Positions 6,908 through 17,328 of a stretch of 64,000 nucleotides of DNA are shown in pieces. Numbering within the stretch: the first letter of the stretch is position 1; the number at the start of each line of letters is the position of its first letter. The notes under the pieces were generated by a model. It was not told the origin of the DNA and ran no database searches. It saw nothing but the letters and a program-made list of their open reading frames with translations. The position numbers and the translations under genes were made by a program. The DNA comes from Flavobacterium sp. ASV13 (GTDB taxonomy: Bacteria; Bacteroidota; Bacteroidia; Flavobacteriales; Flavobacteriaceae): the NCBI RefSeq assembly GCF_000745775.1, contig NZ_JQJY01000009.1:186001-250000 (forward strand), given 5' to 3'.

Positions 6908-8437
6908 ATGAAAAAAGCATTCCAACTCTTCGATTTTACTCAAAAAGTCAATTATAAAAATGAAATATTAGCCGGTTTGACCGTCGCTATGACGATGATA
7001 CCAGAATCATTATCATTTGCTATTTTGGCTGGATTTCCGCCTTTGGTTGGTTTGTATGCGGCTTTTATTGCCGGGTTGGTAACGGCTATTTTTGGCGGAA
7101 GACCTGGAATGATTTCGGGTGGGGCGGGAGCAACTGTAATTGTTTTGATTGCCTTAATGAAATCGCATGGAATCGAATATGTTTTTGCTGCTGTCGCATT
7201 GGGCGGTGTCGTTCAAATTTGTATTGGACTTTTTAAGCTTGGAAAATTTATTCGGCTAGTGCCACAGCCTGTGATGTTTGGTTTTGTAAACGGTTTGGCG
7301 GTAGTGATTTTTATGTCGCAACTGGAACAGTTTAAAACCATTATCAACGGTCAGGTTTCCTGGCTTGAGGGAACGCCTCTTTACATTATGCTAGGATTAG
7401 TTGCGCTGACAATTGCTATTGTTTTGGTTTTTCCTAAAATCACAAAAACGGTTCCGGCTTCTTTGGTAGCCATTATGGTGGTTTTTGCTTTGGTTATTAT
7501 CTTTAATATCGAAACTAAAACGGTTGAAGATATTGCCTCTGTTCAAGGCGGATTTCCTCCTTTCCATATTCCGAATATTCCGCTTTCGTTTGAAACTTTT
7601 AAAATCATATTTCCGTATTCGGTTATTGTTGCTGCAGTTGGTTTGACGGAAGGTTTGTTAACGCTTAATTTAGTCGATGAAATCACCGGAACCAGAGGAA
7701 ACAGTAATCGTGAATGTATTGCACAAGGAAGTTCGAACATTTTAAACGGTTTTTTCTACGGAATGGGAGGTTGTCCAATGATTGCACAAACTTTAGTAAA
7801 TCTTGGCGCAGGTTCACGTGCCCGACTTTCGGGAATTATTGCCGCGTTGACTATTTTGATTATTATACTTTTTGGAGCACCAGTAATTGGGAAATTGCCA
7901 ATGGCTGCATTAGTTGGTGTAATGATGATGGTCGCGATTACAACTTTTGAATGGGCAAGTTTCAGGATTATCAACAAAATGCCAAGACACGATATTTTTG
8001 TGGGGATTCTGGTTGCTGTAATTACAATTGTGCTTCATAATCTGGCTTTGGCTGTCTTGATTGGCGTAATTATTTCGGCTTTAGTTTTTGCCTGGGAAAG
8101 CGCCAAAAGAATCCGTGCCAGAAATTATATTGATGAAAACGGAATAAAACATTACGAGATTTATGGCCCGTTATTTTTTGGATCGATAACTGCTTTTATG
8201 GAAAAATTTGATATTCAAAATGACCCAAATCATGTGATTATTAATTTTAAGGAGAGTCGGGTTTCAGATATGTCGGCAATAGAAGCTTTAAATAATTTGA
8301 CTAAAAAATACAATCAGATAAATAAAACAGTAGAATTACAGCATTTAAGTGCTGATTGCAGACAATTGCTCAAAAATGCCGATGCGGTTATTAAAGTAAA
8401 TGTAATTGAAGACCCTACTTATAAAGTGGTTTCTTAA
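6908..8437 (+). CDS. SulP-family inorganic anion transporter
   Basis: The protein is about 509 aa from the ATG at 6908. It has an N-terminal transporter domain of many hydrophobic helices, with the SulP signature region PESLSFAILAGFPPLVGLYA near residues 30-50, and glycine-rich helices through residue 400. A STAS domain (NHVIINFKESRVSDMSAIEAL) occupies the last 80 residues. SulP proteins move sulfate, bicarbonate or related anions across the inner membrane, and the STAS domain is regulatory. The substrate cannot be read from the sequence. No sulfate-assimilation gene or carbonic anhydrase is adjacent. A strong promoter box sits just upstream, so it is probably transcribed by itself or together with the next gene, 50 bp downstream. 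Confidence 0.9.
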   Translation: MKKAFQLFDFTQKVNYKNEILAGLTVAMTMIPESLSFAILAGFPPLVGLYAAFIAGLVTAIFGGRPGMISGGAGATVIVLIALMKSHGIEYVFAAVALGGVVQICIGLFKLGKFIRLVPQPVMFGFVNGLAVVIFMSQLEQFKTIINGQVSWLEGTPLYIMLGLVALTIAIVLVFPKITKTVPASLVAIMVVFALVIIFNIETKTVEDIASVQGGFPPFHIPNIPLSFETFKIIFPYSVIVAAVGLTEGLLTLNLVDEITGTRGNSNRECIAQGSSNILNGFFYGMGGCPMIAQTLVNLGAGSRARLSGIIAALTILIIILFGAPVIGKLPMAALVGVMMMVAITTFEWASFRIINKMPRHDIFVGILVAVITIVLHNLALAVLIGVIISALVFAWESAKRIRARNYIDENGIKHYEIYGPLFFGSITAFMEKFDIQNDPNHVIINFKESRVSDMSAIEALNNLTKKYNQINKTVELQHLSADCRQLLKNADAVIKVNVIEDPTYKVVS

Positions 8438-8487
8438 GATTTTATATTATCCCATAGTTTAAAATTACAAGTTTAGATACTTAAAAT

Positions 8488-9597
8488 ATGAAAGAAAATC
8501 CATTAGTCCTAAAAGCAGTACAATATATTAAAGCAGATTATAATGATTATGAAATTAGAAATTTTTTATTGGAAGAAGGAGCTGCAGAAGATGAAGTAGA
8601 AGATATTCTTGAGGAGGCAAGCGCAATTTTAAAGGAAGAACAAGTTCAAATAAATAGTAAGAAATATAAAGTTTTCTTTGTGTTATTTGTTGTGCTTTTT
8701 GTAACTAGCTTTTATTATTTTCTGTTTGTATTACCTGCTAAAATAGAGTCGGCTTCGATAATTTATCCTTTATTGGGTTCAATTCTAATATGTCTTTTCG
8801 GTATTCTTTCTTTTGTCTATTTTGGCACTTGGAATAAAGATACACTTCGAAAAATAGGGAGTGTTCATCTTAAATTTGATGTTCTCTTTTTTTTTATGAT
8901 GCTCCCAGTCATTCTTATGTGTGCTTTTCTTAATTCGGTATTTGAGGATGCTGCGAATGATATATTAAAAAAGGATCATATAGAAGTTGTAGGAACTGTA
9001 ATTTCAAACACGGTAACAAAAAAACTAGTAAGCGGGCGCATTACGAATATTAAAATTGCAGTTGAATTTAATACCCTTGAGGGAGAAAAAATAATTGCAG
9101 ATAAAGAGGTTTCACCTTATGAGTTTAATCAAATCTATGAAGGGCAGGAGGTTAACGTAGTATACTCGAGAACTAATCCGCACAATATTGATGTTTTACT
9201 TTTTGATGATGCTATCAGGAAGTTTAAAAATAGCCTGGAAAGGGATATTATACTTCAGGATTTAACCAATTTAATTGGTCTTGAAAAAGAGCAGGTTGGG
9301 GTAGAATTAAATAAAATAATATATGGCTGGAAGTATGATAATAATAAGAAAGCATGGTTTAATGAAAGAAAAAATATAGGAGTTTCTGTTCATGAAAATA
9401 AAGTAAGTTATCTTTCCTTAAATGCTCAATATGCTAATTTCTTGCTAGAAAGGAATGGTTTTGTTGTTATAAATAAAAGTGAATCAGGTTTATTGTTTAA
9501 AAAAGGAAATTTAACAGCGAGTCTTCAATTACTTAGTACAGGAAATAATGAGGAGGAGCCTTTTTCTGTACTTATTATAGAAAGAATAAAGAGTTAG
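8488..9597 (+). CDS. Unknown membrane protein with DUF3592-like domain
   Basis: 369 aa. The N terminus (KAVQYIKADYNDYEIRNFLL) is an acidic helical segment of about 55 residues that resembles a UBA-like or short helical bundle. Three hydrophobic segments follow at about 60-85, 90-115 and 130-155. Next comes a beta-rich region with VVGTVISNT, VEFNTLEGEKI and GQEVNVVYSRTNPHNI, which is the pattern of DUF3592-type extracytoplasmic domains. The C-terminal 120 residues form a soluble alpha/beta domain that I do not recognise. It starts 50 bp after the SulP gene on the same strand and ends in a terminator shared with the convergent phosphodiesterase gene. Function unknown. Confidence 0.7.
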   Translation: MKENPLVLKAVQYIKADYNDYEIRNFLLEEGAAEDEVEDILEEASAILKEEQVQINSKKYKVFFVLFVVLFVTSFYYFLFVLPAKIESASIIYPLLGSILICLFGILSFVYFGTWNKDTLRKIGSVHLKFDVLFFFMMLPVILMCAFLNSVFEDAANDILKKDHIEVVGTVISNTVTKKLVSGRITNIKIAVEFNTLEGEKIIADKEVSPYEFNQIYEGQEVNVVYSRTNPHNIDVLLFDDAIRKFKNSLERDIILQDLTNLIGLEKEQVGVELNKIIYGWKYDNNKKAWFNERKNIGVSVHENKVSYLSLNAQYANFLLERNGFVVINKSESGLLFKKGNLTASLQLLSTGNNEEEPFSVLIIERIKS

Positions 9598-9721
9598 TTG
9601 AGCTTCAAAAATACTATATATAATACGGCAAAACTTAAAGATAGAGAATGAAAAGAAGCCGTTTTATTTTAAATTTGAAAAAAAATGGATTTTTTGAAGA
9701 GGAAAAATTAATAATAAAGAG

Positions 9722-9765
9722 AATGGGTTTAACTAAATTTAAAGTTTAGTTAAACCCATTGTTTT
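9722..9765. terminator. Bidirectional terminator
   Basis: A perfect 16-bp stem (9722-9737 with 9745-9760) and 7-nt loop are followed by a T-rich stretch. It lies between the ends of two convergent genes and can serve both. Confidence 0.85.
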
Positions 9766-9834
9766 GTTTTTGATATTTAACTTCGGTTAAAGTAAAAGGT
9801 AAGCCCTAATTTTTTTAATTTGTGATGAAAAGTT

Positions 9835-11040
9835 TTAATTGTCTTTCAGCATATTTTCAACTTCACTGAATTTGCCATCTATGGCTTCAAATTTTAATCC
9901 TAAAATATGAGCTATTAAAGGATAAACCGAAACATTTTGAAATGTTTTTACTTTTTTGCCAACTTTAAAAGCTGGACCTTTCGCATAAAAAATAGCATGC
10001 ATATCTTTTTCATTGTTGTCATAACCATGTGTGCCACCTTTTATGTTTTGAGACTCTTTGCTAACCAAACTCCATCCTTTATCAGCTTCAATAACAAAAT
10101 CATGTACGCGAGGATTGGTTCCGTAATGTAGTCTTTTTGGAACTTCAATTGATTTCCAAAAATGAATATGAGGGACTTTTTTTAAAGCATTTGCAATCGA
10201 ATCCTGAAATCCAGCTTTTGCCTGCAAACTCATAATTGGGTTAATTACATCTTTATAACCTAGCCACTCTGGTTTTAAATAATCTAGGACCGCAACTTTT
10301 TTATCATTGCTTATATCGGCCATTCCATGGTCAGAAACAATAATCAAATTGATTTGTTTTCCGATTGGCAATTGATCTAGTTTTCGGGATATTTCTCCCA
10401 TAATTGAATCCATTTTAATGACCATTTTTTTATTTTCTGGTGAAAGTGGACCAAAATTATGTCCGGTATGATCTGGTTCGTCAAAATATAAAGTAATCAA
10501 ATGTGGACGCTGCTTTTCTGGAAGCTGTAACCATTTCATAACAGTATCGATTCTAGCTTCGTACGGAATTTTATTATCGTATTTTTTGTAAATACTTGGA
10601 TTTCTATTATCAATATCAGAACCAGGCCAAAAGAAAGAAGCCGTTTTTACACCTTGTTGCTCCGCTAAATTCCAAATCGGATTTCCGCCATAAAATCTTG
10701 AATCATTTTTTGCATCAGATGATAATGAAAATGATTCATTCAAAGCTGAATCATAAAAAACATTATTAATAATTCCGTGATGATCTGGATAAAGGCCTGT
10801 AACGATAGAATAATGATTCGGGAAAGTTTTGCTCGGATAAGATGGTTTCATGGATTTTGCATGAACGCCTTCTTTTTCAATTTGCTTCAGATTTGGAAGA
10901 TTGAATTGTTTTTGATAATCCCAGCGAAATCCATCCATTGAAACTAAAACGATGTAAGTATCTTTATTGGTTTGGGCTTGTGAAAAAGTAGTAAGAAGTA
11001 AGAATGTAAAAGATAGAAGCTGAGTTGTGAATTTTCTCAT
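9835..11040 (-). CDS. Exported alkaline-phosphatase-superfamily phosphodiesterase (ENPP-like)
   Basis: 401 aa with a signal peptide (residues 1-22, ending FSQAQ). The mature protein opens with the metal-binding strand IVLVSMDGFRWDY. The catalytic threonine region SYPSKTFPNHYSIVTGLYP follows, then FDEPDHTGHNFGP, IIVSDHGMAD and KGGTHGYDN, which carry the Asp and His metal ligands. This is the type I phosphodiesterase/nucleotide pyrophosphatase family: two-zinc enzymes of the periplasm or surface that hydrolyse nucleotide or other phosphodiesters. The substrate is not readable. It is a single gene, ending at a terminator shared with the convergent upstream gene. Confidence 0.88.
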   Translation of the reverse strand: MRKFTTQLLSFTFLLLTTFSQAQTNKDTYIVLVSMDGFRWDYQKQFNLPNLKQIEKEGVHAKSMKPSYPSKTFPNHYSIVTGLYPDHHGIINNVFYDSALNESFSLSSDAKNDSRFYGGNPIWNLAEQQGVKTASFFWPGSDIDNRNPSIYKKYDNKIPYEARIDTVMKWLQLPEKQRPHLITLYFDEPDHTGHNFGPLSPENKKMVIKMDSIMGEISRKLDQLPIGKQINLIIVSDHGMADISNDKKVAVLDYLKPEWLGYKDVINPIMSLQAKAGFQDSIANALKKVPHIHFWKSIEVPKRLHYGTNPRVHDFVIEADKGWSLVSKESQNIKGGTHGYDNNEKDMHAIFYAKGPAFKVGKKVKTFQNVSVYPLIAHILGLKFEAIDGKFSEVENMLKDN

Positions 11041-11118
11041 TTTGCAATTTTAAATAGAACTGCAAAGGTAGAGATAACAGATTTTTTAAAGAAAAAGAGA
11101 ATGTTAAATAAAGGTGAT

Positions 11119-11301
11119 AGCCACGAATTCACGAATTTTATTTTTCTAATCTTTATGGGAATTTTTTAGCCTCAGATTACACAAATTAAAAGGATTTTAA
11201 TCTCTGACATAATTCTTTCACATAAAGCATTCGTTTAATTAATGATAATGATTCTCAAAGGCAAAGATTTGAAAAAATAAAATTCGTGAATTCGTGGCGA
11301 A
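11119..11301. repeat. Intergenic inverted repeat
   Basis: About 20 bp at 11119-11140 (around CCACGAATTCACGAATTTTA) is repeated in inverted form at 11279-11299. The arms flank about 140 bp of AT-rich sequence with no ORF. The whole gap 11041-11352 holds only this and the groL terminator. Confidence 0.65.
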
Positions 11302-11304
11302 CAA

Positions 11305-11332
11305 AAAACGCCAGACATTAATCTGGCGTTTT
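11305..11332 (-). terminator. groL terminator
   Basis: An 11-bp stem AAAACGCCAGA/TCTGGCGTTTT with a 6-nt loop and minus-strand T-run lies 20 bp after the groL stop. Confidence 0.9.
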
Positions 11333-11352
11333 AAGTTTTAAGAAAAGAACGA

Positions 11353-13014
<1,662 letters not shown>

Positions 13015-13055
13015 TTAAATGAAGTTCTTAATGCTCCGTACTTAATACAATATTT

Positions 13056-13331
13056 TTAGATAATCGCTAAAATATCGTCCTCACGCATGATTAGATAATC
13101 AGTTCCTTCTAATTTTAGTTCAGTTCCTGCATATTTGCCATAAAGAACAGTATCGCCAACTTTTACAGTCATAGTATGATCTTTAGATCCGTTTCCAACT
13201 GCAACTACAGTTCCTTTTTGTGGTTTTTCTTTGGCAGTGTCTGGAATAAAAATACCTGAGGCAGTTTTAGTTTCAGCTGCAACAGGTTCAATAAGTACGC
13301 GGTCTGAAAGGGGTTTAATGTTTAATGCCAT
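13056..13331 (-). CDS. groS: Co-chaperonin GroES (Hsp10)
   Basis: The 91 aa are of standard length. It has the beta-barrel start [12 protein letters not shown], the mobile loop around [19 protein letters not shown], and the end [16 protein letters not shown]. It caps GroEL during protein folding and is the first gene of the groESL operon. A strong terminator 90 bp upstream separates it from secG, so it needs its own promoter in 13332-13426. No CIRCE inverted repeat is present there, as expected for Bacteroidetes. Confidence 0.98.
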   Translation of the reverse strand: MALNIKPLSDRVLIEPVAAETKTASGIFIPDTAKEKPQKGTVVAVGNGSKDHTMTVKVGDTVLYGKYAGTELKLEGTDYLIMREDDILAII

Positions 13332-13424
13332 GATTTTTTATTATTATTAGTTATACGTTTTTTAATGTTCAAGAAACTTTCAGAAATTATGCCACGCTCA
13401 GTAAACTGACATTTTTTCTTAAAA

Positions 13425-13456
13425 AAAATGCCAGCTTTGACAGGCTGGCATTTGAT
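13425..13456 (-). terminator. secG terminator
   Basis: A 10-bp stem AAATGCCAGC/GCTGGCATTT with a 7-nt loop and a minus-strand T-run lies just after the secG stop and insulates groS from it. Confidence 0.9.
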
Positions 13457-13473
13457 TTTATATCGAGCTTTAA

Positions 13474-13809
13474 TTATTTTGCTGGTGCTGCAGGTGCAGG
13501 AGTTCCTTGAGCAGGAGCTGCTGGTGTAGTTGCAGGAGCTTCAGTTTTTTCAATAATTTTAGATCCTGTGTCGTTTAATGATCCTGTAAAGCTTAAGCTT
13601 GAAAGTAAAATTAAAACAATCAAAACAGTAGCTAATGTCCAAGTACTTTTATCTAAAAAGTCAGTTGTTTTTTGTACACCGCCTAACATTTGTGTTCCGC
13701 TGATAGTAGAAGATAATCCGCCTCCTTTAGGGTTTTGTACCATAATTACGACGATCAATAGAAAACAAACTATTGTGATTAAAACTAAAAAAATTGAAAA
13801 TGTGCTCAT
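13474..13809 (-). CDS. secG: Preprotein translocase subunit SecG
   Basis: 111 aa with two membrane helices (residues about 3-22 and 55-75). The conserved loop VVIMVQNPKGGGLSSTI and a GG pair follow the first helix, as in SecG. The C-terminal tail is rich in Ala, Pro and Thr, common in Bacteroidetes. SecG assists SecYE/SecA-driven export across the inner membrane. It starts 3 bp after the stop of the upstream TPR-like gene, suggesting translational coupling, and is last in the miaB-to-secG block. Confidence 0.95.
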   Translation of the reverse strand: MSTFSIFLVLITIVCFLLIVVIMVQNPKGGGLSSTISGTQMLGGVQKTTDFLDKSTWTLATVLIVLILLSSLSFTGSLNDTGSKIIEKTEAPATTPAAPAQGTPAPAAPAK

Positions 13810-13812
13810 TAC

Positions 13813-15210
13813 TTAATTATTGTTATTGTTATTTTGTTGTAAAATCTTTATATCCGATATGCGGTCTGCAAAGAAAGTAATTTTTTCTGGATATTTCAAA
13901 ATTAATATTTCATATGCTTGAATTGCTTTTGTATATTTTTTTTGTTCCAAATATACTCGGGCTAAAGTCTCTGTCATTAGATAAGAACTCTCGTCTTTAT
14001 TGATGTCGAGTTGAGCCGCTGCTGTTATTGCAGTTTGCTTTATTGGAGAAATTTTTGGGTTTGCTTCAATAAAACGATCAATTATTTCGGCTTTTTTCTT
14101 TTTTTCGTCTTCTACTTTTTCTTCTTCTGCGACTGCTCCTAGTGTTTGTTCTGCTTTTTCAATCGCATTTTCTGTTAGATTTTCTTCCATTGGCGCGTCT
14201 ATGGTTCTGTCAATAGGTTCTGTTCTAGCTAATTGAAGCCATTCCTGAAATGAATGTTTTTCATTTCCTGAAAAATCCAGTGGTTTTCCGATTTCTAAAT
14301 TCTCTTCTGCAGTTTTTACTGCTTCAGAAATTTCAATTTTTATTGGATCTGGAAGTGTTTCGGTTTCTTCAGCTTCGATTACCGTTTCTGGTATTTCGAT
14401 TTTTTCTGGTTCTGTAATAGTTATTGTCTCTTCAGGAATCAATATTGTTTCTGGAATTTCAACTGCTTCAGGATTTTCTGAAGTTGTAGTTTCTTCCGTA
14501 GTAATTATTGTTTCCGGAATTTCAATCGAAACGGATTCTTCCGGTGTTTTAACTTCTTCAAAAATTACATTCTCTGCTTCTTTAATAGCATTGAATACTG
14601 ATTTTTCAATCGGATCAATATGTATATTCGGAATTTCATCTTCTAATCTGTCTTCCAGAAAAGTTCGGCTTGGTTCCTTAATAATAGGTGTTTCTTCTTT
14701 AACAGAAAGTTCAACTGTTGGTTCTTGGAATTCAGATTGAATTATTTCTTCTTCAAAAACAGGTTCAATTGGTTTTTCTTCCGTTTTTTTTGATTCTTCA
14801 AAAGTTACAGTTGTTGCTTCTTTAATAGAATCCAAAATAGATTTTTCAATAGGATCTATTCGAACTTCAGCAAGTTTCTTTTTTTCTTCGGCCGAGATAA
14901 TTTCAACATCAAAAACTGTAATATTCAAAAGATCTCTCAGTTTTCTATTGTAATACGCGCCCTGAATAGGAGTAAATTCTTCTGAAGTAATAAAATCAAA
15001 TAAAACCGAACGATCGGTAGTATGTGCGGCCGTTACTTTTAGAGCATAATTATACTTAAAGCTGTTTTGTTTGTAAAGACCTTTTAATCGCAATGCGCGT
15101 GCACTTTGAAAATACGGAAATTCATTCAAAACACTTCCTAATGTTTCGGCCTGTTTTTCTGTAACGGTATCAGGTTTATTTATTAGGTATGTATAATCGG
15201 TTACGTTCAT
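13813..15210 (-). CDS. Large acidic TPR-like protein upstream of secG
   Basis: 465 aa. The N-terminal 90 residues (VTDYTYLINKPDTVTEKQAETLGSVL) look helical and repeat-like. The centre (about 110-330) is a long low-complexity stretch rich in Glu, Pro, Thr and Ile, with recurring IPETI and EET units and two related blocks around DPIEKS. The last 70 residues hold a tetratricopeptide-like pair (SYLMTETLARVYLEQKKYTKAIQAYEIL). There is no signal peptide. TPRs usually mediate protein contacts; the acidic centre is likely disordered. Its place between an lptE-like gene and secG suggests an envelope-related function, but this is only inferred from position. Confidence 0.75.
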   Translation of the reverse strand: MNVTDYTYLINKPDTVTEKQAETLGSVLNEFPYFQSARALRLKGLYKQNSFKYNYALKVTAAHTTDRSVLFDFITSEEFTPIQGAYYNRKLRDLLNITVFDVEIISAEEKKKLAEVRIDPIEKSILDSIKEATTVTFEESKKTEEKPIEPVFEEEIIQSEFQEPTVELSVKEETPIIKEPSRTFLEDRLEDEIPNIHIDPIEKSVFNAIKEAENVIFEEVKTPEESVSIEIPETIITTEETTTSENPEAVEIPETILIPEETITITEPEKIEIPETVIEAEETETLPDPIKIEISEAVKTAEENLEIGKPLDFSGNEKHSFQEWLQLARTEPIDRTIDAPMEENLTENAIEKAEQTLGAVAEEEKVEDEKKKKAEIIDRFIEANPKISPIKQTAITAAAQLDINKDESSYLMTETLARVYLEQKKYTKAIQAYEILILKYPEKITFFADRISDIKILQQNNNNNN

Positions 15211-15300
15211 TTTTATTGTTTAATCGTTTTTTATTGTTTAATCGTTTATTCGTTTAACTGTTAAATCGATTAAACGGTTAAACGATTCAACAAATAAACA
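15211..15300. repeat. Tandem 18-bp repeat plus inverted arms
   Basis: An 18-bp unit (TTTTATTGTTTAATCGTT) occurs twice back to back at 15211-15246. It is followed by the complementary-type sequence CGATTAAACGGTTAAACGATT. The same TTTAATCG-type sequence recurs at 57186-57212. Confidence 0.6.
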
Positions 15301-15303
15301 TTA

Positions 15304-15822
15304 CTACCATTTGGCCAATGACTCATTGAAAATATCTTGAGTGATTCTTTCAAAAATAGTCTGAATTGCATTGTTTAAAACAGTTCCTGTTGGCAAATCT
15401 GTTCCTGCAAAGTCATTATAAAATTCGAATTGTTTCTCGAAATCATCCTTTTCGTTTTTCTTGTTTGTAAAACGAACATTTACACGAATTGTTAAACGGT
15501 TTTGTGCAGCTCCTACGCTACCATCTGCTGCAACAGCTGTTGCTGTCATCGGACTTATTCTGTAATCTACAATTTCTCCTTCATATACTAAATCTCCACT
15601 GTTGCTTACTAAATTCAGGTTGGTTTGATTCATAATCAAATCCTGTAATGCCAATGTAAATTGTCTATCGATTCCAGGCTCAATTAAGTCTGCATTATTT
15701 TGGAAAAAGTTAACCTGAAATGTTTTGGCATCAATAGTTCCAGTTCCTGTAAAGTTGTAAACATTGCATCCGCTTAATAAAAACAAGCTTAATAAGGCAA
15801 ATAAAGAATATATTTTTTTCAT
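15304..15822 (-). CDS. lptE: LptE-like lipoprotein (LPS assembly)
   Basis: 172 aa with a lipoprotein signal (LFLLSGC, cysteine at residue 19). It is followed by NVYNFTGTGTIDAKTFQVNFF, the opening of Bacteroidetes LptE-like proteins. In proteobacteria LptE is the plug of the LptD outer-membrane channel that inserts LPS. The fold and length match; sequence identity to the enterobacterial protein would be low. It lies in the order miaB, sigma-54 activator, lptE, TPR-like, secG, which I recall as conserved in flavobacteria. It may be co-transcribed with the activator gene, 103 bp upstream. Confidence 0.85.
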   Translation of the reverse strand: MKKIYSLFALLSLFLLSGCNVYNFTGTGTIDAKTFQVNFFQNNADLIEPGIDRQFTLALQDLIMNQTNLNLVSNSGDLVYEGEIVDYRISPMTATAVAADGSVGAAQNRLTIRVNVRFTNKKNEKDDFEKQFEFYNDFAGTDLPTGTVLNNAIQTIFERITQDIFNESLAKW

Positions 15823-15925
15823 AATGATTATTAGAAAAGTCCAATGTTATAAATTCCAAATTCCAATTGTGTCCAAATATAGGTAATTGGGATTTGGATT
15901 TTTAAAAATTGGAATTTAATTATTT

Positions 15926-17182
15926 TTATAGATCGAATTGTTTGATTTTTCGATATAATGTTCTTTCAGAAATCCCCAATTCATCGGCAGCAGCTTTACG
16001 TTTTCCTTTGTTTTTTTCTAATGATTTCTTGATCATTTCGATTTCCTTTTGTTCTAAACGTAAAATTTCTTCCTCTTCAATGGTTTCGGCAAATAAATAA
16101 TTATCATCCTGCATTTGGTAATTATCCTCACGGCTTGCAGGCGTCATAACTGCTGTTCGTGGTTCTTCTTCAAAATCAATTTCGCTGTCGTTTTCTTGAT
16201 TCCCGTATATTTTCTGAATTAAATTTGGGTTGATATCCTGTACTTTTGAAGAACCATTTTTCATTAGTTCCAATGTCAGTTTTTTTAAATCATTAAGATC
16301 GCTTTTCATATCAAAAAGCACCTTATATAATATGTCTCGTTCTGTACTGAAATCACTTTCTTTTTTACTGTCGCTAATTACAGAAGGCAAGTTGCTTCCT
16401 TCAGCAGGTAAATAAGATTGCAAAGTTGCGAGACTAATATCACGATTAGTTTCTAAAACCGAAATTTGTTCTGCCACATTTCGGAGCTGGCGAATATTTC
16501 CGCTCCATCTGAATTTTTGCAAAAGCTGAACCGCATCGTCATCTAGTCTTAAAGGCGGCATTTTGTATTTATGAGCGAAATCGGCAACAAATTTTCTGAA
16601 TAATAAATGAATGTCGTCATTTCGTTCACGCAAAGGGGGTAATGTAATTTCTACCGTTGTTAAACGATAATACAAATCCTCACGGAATTTTCCTTTTTCG
16701 ATTGCATTAAATAAATTCACGTTTGTTGCAGCAACAATTCTCACATTCGTTTTTTGAACCTGAGATGAACCAACTTTTATGAATTCGCCATTTTCCAAAA
16801 CACGAAGTAATCTTACCTGAGTTGTTAATGGCAATTCACCAACTTCATCAAGGAAAATTGTTCCGCCGTCTGCCACTTCAAAATAACCTTCACGCGTACT
16901 TGTAGCACCTGTAAAAGCTCCTTTTTCGTGGCCAAAAAGTTCACTGTCAATAGTTCCTTCCGGAATTGCACCACAGTTTACGGCAATATATTTTCCATGC
17001 TTTCTGTGCGAAAGCGAATGTATAATTCTAGGAATGTTTTCTTTACCAACACCACTTTCCCCAGTTACCATAACCGAAATATCAGTTGGAGCAACCTGAA
17101 TGGCTTTTTCGATAGCACGATTTAATTTCGGATCATTTCCAATAATCTCAAATCGTTGTTTTATTGCTTGAACTGTTTCCAT
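15926..17182 (-). CDS. Sigma-54-dependent transcriptional activator without receiver domain
   Basis: 418 aa. The AAA+ domain begins almost at the N terminus: Walker A GESGVGKE near residue 41, the sigma-54 contact motif GAFTGA near residue 89, and Walker B GGTIFLDEVGEL. The C terminus has a Fis-type helix-turn-helix (KRKAAADELGISERTLYRKIKQF). A linker of about 100 residues, acidic towards the end, separates the two. There is no response-regulator or GAF domain, so activity must be controlled by another partner, by expression, or be constitutive. It would drive RpoN-dependent promoters by ATP hydrolysis. Targets cannot be read here. It lies between miaB and lptE. Confidence 0.92.
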   Translation of the reverse strand: METVQAIKQRFEIIGNDPKLNRAIEKAIQVAPTDISVMVTGESGVGKENIPRIIHSLSHRKHGKYIAVNCGAIPEGTIDSELFGHEKGAFTGATSTREGYFEVADGGTIFLDEVGELPLTTQVRLLRVLENGEFIKVGSSQVQKTNVRIVAATNVNLFNAIEKGKFREDLYYRLTTVEITLPPLRERNDDIHLLFRKFVADFAHKYKMPPLRLDDDAVQLLQKFRWSGNIRQLRNVAEQISVLETNRDISLATLQSYLPAEGSNLPSVISDSKKESDFSTERDILYKVLFDMKSDLNDLKKLTLELMKNGSSKVQDINPNLIQKIYGNQENDSEIDFEEEPRTAVMTPASREDNYQMQDDNYLFAETIEEEEILRLEQKEIEMIKKSLEKNKGKRKAAADELGISERTLYRKIKQFDL

Positions 17183-17189
17183 ATCGATT

Positions 17190-17325
17190 TTGTTTCAAGT
17201 TTTTAATTGTTTCAGGTTTCAGGTTTTTCAACTTTGACCCTAAACTTTAAAATTTGGCTTATAATTTTGTTTCAAGTTTGAAGTTACAGAAATAACCTGA
17301 AACTTGAAACCTGAAACTTCAAACA
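17190..17325. repeat. Intergenic inverted repeat of the GAAACCTGAAAC type
   Basis: The sequence around 17209-17226 (GTTTCAGGTTTCAGGTTT) reappears inverted at 17294-17317. The same short units occur near 32703-32725 and 32900-32930, so this is a dispersed intergenic repeat family. Confidence 0.6.
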
Positions 17326-17328
17326 ATT

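Noticed and set aside
9648-9749. 33-aa ORF between the DUF3592-like and phosphodiesterase genes
   Set aside because: It runs into the perfect terminator stem, and nothing supports translation.
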